11,740 nucleotides of DNA from a bacterium. GTDB lineage: Bacteria; Patescibacteriota; Minisyncoccia; UBA6257; Colwellbacteraceae. Under the pieces are notes generated by a model, which saw only the letters and a program-made list of their open reading frames with translations, made no database searches and had not been told where the DNA came from. The stretch is from NCBI GenBank assembly GCA_021811305.1, contig JAJZPD010000022.1, positions 1 to 11,740 of the forward strand, in the 5' to 3' direction. The translations under genes and the position numbers were made by a program. Positions 6,551 to 11,740 of this stretch are shown piece by piece (position 1 is the stretch's first letter; each line of letters opens with the position of its first letter).

Positions 6551-8425
6551 CTAGTTCAAGCTCCAATCTTCCTTTTTGATCCGGAAAAGTCGCGCGGTGT
6601 TCAGGAGAACTATGATCGAGCTGGCCTCGTGGAATAAGGCGGTTTGCACCAGAGTTATGACTCCGAAAGCCGAAAGGCCTCCGGCCAAGACATGGATGGC
6701 CGTTGCCGAAACCAGATCCTGCTTAATGACGCTGATAATTCTTTTGGAATGGTTGATGATGCTCGGTATTTTAAGGAAGTTTTCCTGAACCAGGACGATG
6801 TTGGCGGCGTTGGTCGCCAAGTCGGTTCCGCGCACGCCCATGGCGATTCCAACCGTGGCCGCGGACAAAGCCGGCGCGTCGTTGATCCCGTCTCCGACCA
6901 TCGCGACGTGCTCGCCGTTTTTCTCGATGGCCTCGATCTTATCGATTTTTCCTTGCGGAGAAAGGCTGGCTTCTACGTTGGAATTGTCCAATCCCAATGT
7001 GGAGGCGATAAAATTGGCGACAGGCCGTTCGTCTCCGGTTAGGATGCGCAGGTCATACCCTTGTTTCTTCAGTTCCCGGATGGCTTTCGGCGTTTCCGGG
7101 CGTAGAGCGTCGGCTACGAAAATGCCGCCGGCGAATATCCCATCGACGGCCACGAAAACGGGAGTTTCTCCCCGCTGTTCGCGCTCGGCCACCTGGTCCA
7201 AGAAGTCAGCAGGCGCGGAAACGCCGGAGTCGGTCAAGAAGTTGCGGCTGCCGACCAGAACCCTTCTTCCGTCATTTACCGCGTCTAATCCGCCTCCTTT
7301 TATCACATGAACATCGGACGGCGCAGAAAGACTCAGATGGCGATTTTCAGCCTCCTCGACGATGGCCTTGCCGATCTCGTGCTCGGATTTTTTCTCCAGC
7401 CCCGCGACCAGGGCCAAAAGAGCATCGGCCGAGTATTTTTGATCGACGACGATAATGTCGCGCACCTTGGGCTGGCCGACTGTAAGCGTTCCGGTCTTGT
7501 CAAAAACAAGGTGTTTTATCTTAGTCAGATCCTCGATCACCTCCGAATTCTTTACGAGAATGCCGAGGCGGGCCGCGGTGTTGATTCCGATGCTCACCGA
7601 AATCGGGCCGATGATAGCGAAGACGATGGGAACCATCGCTATCCACAAGCCTAGAGCGCGGAAAACGTCTCCGGTATAGGCATACAGAACCACAACCAGC
7701 ACGGCGGTAGCTAGAGACGTGTATTTGGCGTACTGATCGATGAAGCGGGCGATAGGCGTCTTTTGCTTCTCCGCCTCCTCGGCTATTTTCCGAATCTGCG
7801 CGATCGTCGAGTTGGCGCTGATGCGCTTGGCCGTCATCTCGAAATAGTCTCCGGCGTTAATCGCACCGGCTGGGACTTCGGCGTCCTTTTCAACTGGCAT
7901 CGGCTTGGATTCACCGGTGATAACCGACTCGTCCAGCGTGGCCTCCTGAGCTAATAAAGTCCCGTCAACAGGAGCGCGCTGCCCGGGCTTGACCACTACA
8001 ATGTCGCCGACCTTAATGCTTTCGATGTCGACTTCTTTAACCAACCCATCGGCGCCTTTGATTAAGCCGGTGTGCGGAAGGTAAACGGTTATTTTGTCCA
8101 GCGATTCCCGCACTTTGTAGAGGATAATGTCTTTAAAAAAGTCTCCGGCGATAATAATCAAGGTAAAAATAGCGGCGATCGAAAGCGAGTTTAAGTAGAT
8201 CAGAAGATAAATGGTCAAAAGCATCGACGCGCCCACGTCGAAAGAGCGACGGGCTAGGCTTTTTACAACCCCGATCGCCGTCGGCAGAAGCGCCAGAGTT
8301 AAAAAAACAAACCCGATCGCCGCCAAAACGAAGGGGGAAACCAGCCCGCTATAGAGATTAAGATAAATAAGTATAGCCGCGGGGAAGGCAGCTCGCGCCA
8401 AGGCGTTTAAAATTATCTTCGTCAT
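6551..8425 (-). CDS. P1B-like P-type ATPase without cysteines
   Basis: This 624-residue ATPase has eight predicted helices (about 11-28, 32-54, 65-80, 83-98, 235-251, 258-281, 571-588, 590-610), the P1B arrangement. Motifs in order are TGES (170-173, actuator), DKTGTLT (309-315, phosphorylated D309), SEHE (347-350), LTGD (462-465), GDGINDAPAL (511-520) and HEASSIIVLLNTARL (599-613). The last is the usual P1B C-terminal helix pattern. Three features are odd. No cysteine occurs anywhere. There is no N-terminal HMA domain. The TM6 CPx site, placed from the following G-P and the AARLGILVKN stretch, reads V265-P266-I267. The nucleotide-domain HP motif is also HE. The closest arrangement I recall is the group with ATPCPLILAAP in TM6. 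The transported ion cannot be predicted and may not be a soft metal. A TATACT box at 8432-8437 suggests a leaderless mRNA. The gene leads a probable two-gene unit with the SIMPL protein. Confidence 0.9.
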   Translation of the reverse strand: MTKIILNALARAAFPAAILIYLNLYSGLVSPFVLAAIGFVFLTLALLPTAIGVVKSLARRSFDVGASMLLTIYLLIYLNSLSIAAIFTLIIIAGDFFKDIILYKVRESLDKITVYLPHTGLIKGADGLVKEVDIESIKVGDIVVVKPGQRAPVDGTLLAQEATLDESVITGESKPMPVEKDAEVPAGAINAGDYFEMTAKRISANSTIAQIRKIAEEAEKQKTPIARFIDQYAKYTSLATAVLVVVLYAYTGDVFRALGLWIAMVPIVFAIIGPISVSIGINTAARLGILVKNSEVIEDLTKIKHLVFDKTGTLTVGQPKVRDIIVVDQKYSADALLALVAGLEKKSEHEIGKAIVEEAENRHLSLSAPSDVHVIKGGGLDAVNDGRRVLVGSRNFLTDSGVSAPADFLDQVAEREQRGETPVFVAVDGIFAGGIFVADALRPETPKAIRELKKQGYDLRILTGDERPVANFIASTLGLDNSNVEASLSPQGKIDKIEAIEKNGEHVAMVGDGINDAPALSAATVGIAMGVRGTDLATNAANIVLVQENFLKIPSIINHSKRIISVIKQDLVSATAIHVLAGGLSAFGVITLVQTALFHEASSIIVLLNTARLFRIKKEDWSLN

Positions 8426-8431
8426 GGTAAA

Positions 8432-8437
8432 AGTATA
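8432..8437 (-). promoter_or_regulatory. -10 box (TATACT) for the P-type ATPase, predicted leaderless
   Basis: On the minus strand TATACT ends seven bases before the ATG at 8425, so transcription would start on the initiation codon itself. The hexamer 17 bases upstream is TTAGGA, a weak -35. Confidence 0.4.
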
Positions 8438-8484
8438 AACCTCTAAAGGAAAAATCCTAAATCAGATTATCCGCTCCTAAAAAA

Positions 8485-8507
8485 ATAACGACATCGTAAG
8501 TCGTTAT
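8485..8507. repeat. Inverted repeat in the divergent intergenic region
   Basis: ATAACGAC (8485-8492) and GTCGTTAT (8500-8507) are perfect reverse complements with a 7-base spacer. They sit between the divergently transcribed ATPase and pilin genes. It could be an operator or a structural element; no T run marks it as a terminator. Confidence 0.45.
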
Positions 8508-8552
8508 ATATTCTAAATCCGAAGCTTTAAGTTGGCCCCTTAAGTTATTTAC

Positions 8553-8590
8553 TTCCATCGATATCTTTTAAATCTTATACTTAACTAAGG
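8553..8590 (+). promoter_or_regulatory. Promoter and ribosome binding site of the pilin fusion
   Basis: TTCCAT (8553-8558) and TATACT (8576-8581) are spaced by 17 bases. TAAGG at 8586-8590 sits nine bases before the ATG at 8600. It is one of the few Shine-Dalgarno-like sequences in the window, although the predicted transcript start near 8588 would cut into it. Confidence 0.35.
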
Positions 8591-8599
8591 TTATAGATC

Positions 8600-10129
8600 A
8601 TGTTTATCTTTCGCTTTAAAAGTGCTTTAAAGAACAACGTCTTTCGACAAACTCAAGCCAAACTAAACGAGCAGAGTTCTTTTACCCTCATCGAACTCCT
8701 TATCGTCATTGCCGTCATCGGCATTCTCGCAGCCGCCGTCGTTCTTGTATTGAATCCGGGGCAATTGCTCGCCCAAGCCAGAGACGGAACGAGAGTCCAA
8801 GATATAGCAACCATTAACAGCGCTCTCGGGGACTATTTGGCCGACGGTAACACTTCCTTGGGAACTGCAGACATCGTTTATGTCTCTCTTCCAGATCCGA
8901 CATTAACCGGAAACCAAACATCCACCTGCTCTTCTCTAGGACTTCCGGCATTGCCCTCGGGCTGGAACTACCAGTGCGTTTCCGCTTCCAACCTGGAAAA
9001 GAATAACGGTTTCGGCTGGATACCGGTGAATTTCGCAAGCATCACCTCCGGCTCTCCTTTACCGACCGTTCCCGTAGATCCCGTAAACACCACGACCACC
9101 GGCAACTACTACGAATACGTAACCAACGGTTCTAACTACGAAGTAATGGCCGTAGCTATGGAATCGGCCAAGTATATGGATGTGGGCGGACAAGCCGGGG
9201 GAGACTCAGCCACCTCCTACTCTTTGGGAACTAATCTTGCCCTGGCTCCCTTGACCTTTCCTATGAACTGGATACAGGTTCCGGGCAACTCGGCATTCGG
9301 CACCCCGTCGTTCTGGGTGATGAAGTACGACGCCAAGTGCGTTTCGGGATCAGCCCCTTTAACACTTCCTAACGCCGGGAATGATACTTATGATAATAGT
9401 TCTCAGCCATGCATTTCCCCATATTATATAGCCTCTGCTCCTAAAGGATATCCCATAACAGATATTACTCATACCGACGCTCTTTCATACTGTTCTAGTA
9501 TCGGAGCTCATCTTATGACTAATGACGAATGGATGACGATAGCCGATAACGTTGCCGGAGTTTCCTCCAACTGGTCGGGAGGATCAGTCGGGAATGGATA
9601 TATTTATTCAGGACACAATGATGGGGTTCCATCTAATGCTCTTGAAGCCTCTTCTAATGACAATAGCGGATACTATGGAGAGACCAATACCGGGGGCAAT
9701 CAACGAAGGACTCTTACTCTAGCTAATAATCAAGTTATCTGGGATATAGCCGGGAATGTTTGGCAGCATGTTCAGAGATCCACTAACGACACTGGAGATA
9801 ATATTAATACAATGACCTTACCTACATGCTCTAACGCTTCATCTTCATGGGAATTATGTGATTATGGAAATTCCACTTCTCCATACGTTTCCTCCTATAC
9901 CTCGGATGCCGCGCAATCTGAGATTGCTCCACCCAACTTATCGTGGAACTTTAATCAAGGAGTCGGGCAGATGCTAACCTACGGAACAGGTGGAACTCAA
10001 GGGACTAATATTTTCGTTCGCGGTGGAGATTATTGGGATGGTAGCTCTCAAACTGGGGTTTTCGCGATACGCCTAGATTGGGGTAATGGCTATACGGGCA
10101 TTACTGTCGGTTTCCGCTGTGCTAAATAA
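8600..10129 (+). CDS. Type IV pilin-like protein fused to a FGE-sulfatase / C-type-lectin-like domain, probable DGR target
   Basis: This 509-residue protein has a 27-residue basic leader, then the prepilin motif FTLIELLIVIAVIGILAAAV, with F28 as +1 and E32 as the conserved Glu+5. The -1 residue is Ser instead of the usual Gly. The helix continues through ARDGTRVQDIATINSALGDY, a common form in Patescibacterial pseudopilins. Residues 90-225 are a pilin head. From about 230 a formylglycine-generating-enzyme-like fold starts (GTPSFWVMKYDAKCV). It continues through DALSYCSSIGAHLMTNDEWM and IWDIAGNVWQH and ends in FVRGGDYWDGSSQTGVFAI with a C-terminal VGFRCAK. The RGG-x-W-x-G-GVFA-x-x-L-GFRCA ending is that of variable regions in diversity-generating retroelement targets. 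The domain is probably ligand-binding and not catalytic. From about residue 250 codons become clearly more A/T-rich at third positions. A pilus-displayed adhesin is the likely role. Confidence 0.75.
   Translation: MFIFRFKSALKNNVFRQTQAKLNEQSSFTLIELLIVIAVIGILAAAVVLVLNPGQLLAQARDGTRVQDIATINSALGDYLADGNTSLGTADIVYVSLPDPTLTGNQTSTCSSLGLPALPSGWNYQCVSASNLEKNNGFGWIPVNFASITSGSPLPTVPVDPVNTTTTGNYYEYVTNGSNYEVMAVAMESAKYMDVGGQAGGDSATSYSLGTNLALAPLTFPMNWIQVPGNSAFGTPSFWVMKYDAKCVSGSAPLTLPNAGNDTYDNSSQPCISPYYIASAPKGYPITDITHTDALSYCSSIGAHLMTNDEWMTIADNVAGVSSNWSGGSVGNGYIYSGHNDGVPSNALEASSNDNSGYYGETNTGGNQRRTLTLANNQVIWDIAGNVWQHVQRSTNDTGDNINTMTLPTCSNASSSWELCDYGNSTSPYVSSYTSDAAQSEIAPPNLSWNFNQGVGQMLTYGTGGTQGTNIFVRGGDYWDGSSQTGVFAIRLDWGNGYTGITVGFRCAK
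10010..10126 (+). other. Candidate DGR variable region at the 3' end of the pilin fusion
   Basis: These codons encode residues 471-509. Invariant-looking positions (RGG, W, G, GVFA, L, GFRCA) alternate with positions filled by D, Y, S, T, N, I and R. That set is expected when adenines of AAC/AAT-like template codons are randomised. The frame ends in GGTTTCCGCTGTGCTAAATAA, the place where a DGR initiation sequence normally sits. No template repeat or reverse transcriptase is present here, so the call rests on protein pattern alone. Confidence 0.5.
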
Positions 10130-10132
10130 TAC

Positions 10133-10158
10133 CTAACAAATTGGCTTTGCTAGTTTTT
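10133..10158 (+). terminator. Hairpin with T run directly after the pilin fusion
   Basis: CTAACAAA (10133-10140) pairs with TTTGCTAG (10146-10153) with one A-C mismatch and a 5-base loop, followed by TTTTT (10154-10158). It begins three bases after the stop codon. It is a credible Rho-independent terminator. Its position just past the candidate variable region also fits the hairpins found after DGR target repeats. Confidence 0.55.
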
Positions 10159-10170
10159 GACGACTTTTAT

Positions 10171-11010
10171 TTAGTATTTTATATCGATAGGTTTCTTTCC
10201 TTCCCACTGGATCCTTTCAAGAAAGAGTCTGCCGTTTTCCGCCCGGCTTTTCAAGATTTTCATCCTCCTGCCGTCGCTTAACGTATAAACGCCAGGGTCG
10301 GGATTGAGTGCGTGAACTAAGCGGTCTATTTTCAGCGCTTTCTCCTCGGAAACGCCGTTGCGCGCTTCGTTCAGCTCCCGCTCCTCGACGAATCCGTCTT
10401 CGGTCGAAATCTTTTTCGTAAAAGTAACCAGGCTTTCGTCTTGGGAAATAGGCTTGATCTTTCCGCTTAAAAAGTCCGGCAAAACTTCCAGAACAAGCCT
10501 GGCCGAGACTTCGGCTAGCTCTGCAACCAACTCCTCGAAATACTTGCCATTGGTTTTTATTCCGCCGCATTGGCCTAAGACCGGTCCATGATCGACTTTG
10601 GCATCTACTAGAAACAAACTAGTGCCGGTCTCCTTATAACCATTTATAATCGCATACTGGATAGGGGAGGGACCGCGCAATTCCGGCAAAAGAGAAGGAT
10701 GAACGCCGATCGTGCCGAGACGCGGATAAGAAAGAACCTCTTCGGGAATTATCTTGGAATAAGCCGCAACCAGAAAGAAATCGAACTGGCCATGCGCCTT
10801 CAACATGTCTAGTGAAGGCTTTTCAGGTTGCAGAACAGGAATGTCTAATTTTTCCGCGGCGACTTTTGCCGGAGGGGGAGTGAGAATATGTTTTCTTCCC
10901 TGCGCGCGGTCGGGATTACAAACCAAAAGATCCGTAGGATATCCGGCAGCGGAAAGGCGCTCCAAAATAATGGCGGCGAATTCCGGAGAGCCGAAAAAGG
11001 CGTAGCGCAT
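10171..11010 (-). CDS. fmt: Methionyl-tRNA formyltransferase
   Basis: Fmt transfers a formyl group from 10-formyl-tetrahydrofolate to Met-tRNAi in the cytoplasm, preparing translation initiation. The 279-residue protein (about 315 in E. coli) has the N-terminal FGSPEFAA motif (6-13), VCNPDR (30-35), and the folate-site loop SLLPELRGPSPIQYAI (106-121). It also has LVDAKVDHGPVL (134-145), which carries the catalytic Asp (D140), and a short C-terminal domain from about 205 with a LVHALNPDPGVYT segment. His (H104) of the catalytic Asn-His-Asp triad is present, but the Asn position two residues before it is Gly102 (IGVH for the usual INVH/INIH). Spacing from 102 to 140 equals that of N106 to D144 in the family, so the alignment is secure. 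The gene abuts def with no gap and is the last of three genes. Confidence 0.9.
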   Translation of the reverse strand: MRYAFFGSPEFAAIILERLSAAGYPTDLLVCNPDRAQGRKHILTPPPAKVAAEKLDIPVLQPEKPSLDMLKAHGQFDFFLVAAYSKIIPEEVLSYPRLGTIGVHPSLLPELRGPSPIQYAIINGYKETGTSLFLVDAKVDHGPVLGQCGGIKTNGKYFEELVAELAEVSARLVLEVLPDFLSGKIKPISQDESLVTFTKKISTEDGFVEERELNEARNGVSEEKALKIDRLVHALNPDPGVYTLSDGRRMKILKSRAENGRLFLERIQWEGKKPIDIKY

Positions 11011-11466
11011 CTATTTTTTAACGCGATCCAGGAAGAACTTGCCGTTCAGGTGGTCGACCTCGTGCTGGAAAACGCGCGCCAATAGCCCCCAAGCCTTGAT
11101 TTTCAGCTTCTTCCCATTCTTATCATACCCCTGAAGAACGACTCGGTCGGGCCTCTTCACTTCGTCGTAGATGCCCGGGATACTGAGGCATCCTTCTTCC
11201 AGTACGTCGGTTTCTTTGGAAGCTTTAATAATTTCAGGATTGAAGACGGCATAAAACTTACTGTCGACCTGAGCGACGAACATTTGGTAATCCAAGCCGA
11301 CCTGATTGGCGGCCAGGCCGATGCCGTCGGACTTTTTCATAAGTTCGCGCATTTCTCTGACGAGCTTGCGAATCTCTTCGCGCGAGTGCCGGGAGAAGTC
11401 GAAAGGCTTAGTCGTCTGCCTGAGGAATTTCTCCTCACTCTTTTCGTTGATCGTTATGATTTTCAT
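11011..11466 (-). CDS. def: Peptide deformylase
   Basis: Def removes the N-formyl group from nascent proteins at the ribosome and pairs functionally with Fmt. The 151-residue protein has all three signature motifs: GIGLAANQVG (48-57), EGCLSIPG (91-98) with metal ligand C93, and QHEVDH (134-139) with metal ligands H135 and H139 and catalytic E136. Its length is slightly below the 165-170 residues of typical bacterial enzymes. The stop codon at 11011-11013 is directly followed by the fmt start codon, so translation is probably coupled. Its own start lies 32 bases inside the upstream 94-residue gene. Confidence 0.93.
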   Translation of the reverse strand: MKIITINEKSEEKFLRQTTKPFDFSRHSREEIRKLVREMRELMKKSDGIGLAANQVGLDYQMFVAQVDSKFYAVFNPEIIKASKETDVLEEGCLSIPGIYDEVKRPDRVVLQGYDKNGKKLKIKAWGLLARVFQHEVDHLNGKFFLDRVKK

Positions 11467-11719
11467 ATTTCTTCGCCTGGCCGAGTTTTTGAACCAGCCT
11501 CATAAAATACGCTCCTTTGTTCTGCACACCCCGCCTTTCGGCCACGGATTTGGCTAATTCTATCAGGTCCCCGCCTTTTTTTTCCTTGGCTAATTTTATA
11601 TACAGCGACTTATGCTGTTCGTCGCCGAGGATCTGGGCGACCGTCAGGCCGATAAGCTGGTGGGAGGAATACACCCGCGACTTCCTGGCTCTTTCCCTAA
11701 GAAGTTCTAGGTAATCCAT
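11435..11719 (-). CDS. Small conserved-looking protein of unknown function upstream of def
   Basis: This 94-residue soluble protein has no signal peptide and no membrane segment. Notable segments are YLELLRERARKSRVYSSHQL, then IGLTVAQILGDEQHKSLYIK, then LAKEKKGGDLIELAKSVAER, and it ends near NKGAYFMRLVQKLG. It is predicted to be mainly helical and is basic. I recall similar short proteins (SSHQLIGL, HKSLYIKLAK, NKGAYFM) from Patescibacterial genomes, without a known function. Its end overlaps the def start by 32 bases, so it is translationally coupled to def and fmt. A role near translation or tRNA handling is possible but only by context. The ATG at 11719 fits a -10 box at 11730-11735. Confidence 0.7.
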   Translation of the reverse strand: MDYLELLRERARKSRVYSSHQLIGLTVAQILGDEQHKSLYIKLAKEKKGGDLIELAKSVAERRGVQNKGAYFMRLVQKLGQAKKYENHNDQRKE

Positions 11720-11729
11720 TGGTGTTGAA

Positions 11730-11735
11730 ATGATA
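11730..11735 (-). promoter_or_regulatory. Candidate -10 (TATCAT) for the def-fmt unit
   Basis: On the minus strand TATCAT lies ten bases before the ATG at 11719, giving a leader of about four bases. The -35 lies outside the window, so this is tentative. Confidence 0.25.
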
Positions 11736-11740
11736 TCACG

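Noticed and set aside
6798..7310. 170-codon open frame on the plus strand
   Set aside because: It lies fully antisense to the P-type ATPase, whose motifs prove the minus frame. The plus frame shows no domain pattern.
10127..10170. DGR template repeat next to the pilin fusion
   Set aside because: The 41 bases between the stop and fmt contain only a hairpin. I found no near-copy of the variable region elsewhere in the window by eye.

Overview
The window most resembles a Candidate Phyla Radiation (Patescibacteria, Parcubacteria-like) genome. This is inferred from three things. Many genes encode single-membrane-span, surface-exposed proteins of unknown function. Shine-Dalgarno sequences are scarce, and several -10 boxes lie almost on the start codon. 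A small uncharacterised protein precedes the peptide deformylase / methionyl-tRNA formyltransferase pair, and T-rich 'TTTTTCGCTTTTA' low-complexity repeats lie between convergent genes. Codons are moderately GC-rich except in a few mosaic segments noted below. No rRNA, tRNA, CRISPR array, insertion sequence or integrase was seen.

Left block (1-5514, plus strand). The 3' end of a DoxX-like membrane protein (1-219) is followed by a good sigma70-type promoter and a secreted six-bladed beta-propeller protein (362-1693, probably translated from further upstream). Next come a complete small DoxX-family membrane protein (1757-2137) and a secreted protein with two DUF5666-like domains (2235-2972), closed by a strong terminator (2991-3021). 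A membrane-anchored protein with a probable TIM-barrel-like outer domain (3100-4179) follows. The block ends with an anchored, phage-tail-fibre-like mosaic protein that has a long glycine-rich C-terminal domain (4240-5514). Apart from the DoxX proteins, these look like cell-envelope or surface proteins.

Middle block (5515-8599, mostly minus strand). A repeat-rich convergent intergenic region separates the glycine-rich protein from a two-gene minus-strand unit. That unit is a P1B-like P-type ATPase (8425 to 6551) followed by a membrane-anchored SIMPL/DUF541 protein (6494 to 5709). The ATPase keeps all phosphorylation-cycle motifs but contains no cysteine. It lacks the N-terminal metal-binding domain, and the canonical CPx site in TM6 reads Val-Pro-Ile.

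Right block (8600-11740). A type IV pilin-like N-terminus is fused to a FGE-sulfatase / C-type-lectin-like domain (8600-10129). Its last ~38 residues look like the variable region of a diversity-generating retroelement (DGR) target, and a hairpin follows directly. No reverse transcriptase or template repeat lies in the window. On the opposite strand is an N-formylmethionine maturation unit: a 94-aa conserved-looking unknown, def and fmt, overlapping or abutting. Fmt has glycine where the catalytic asparagine of the family is expected.

The most interesting signals are the probable DGR-target pilin fusion, the cysteine-free P1B-like ATPase, the altered Fmt active site, and several promoters that imply leaderless mRNAs.
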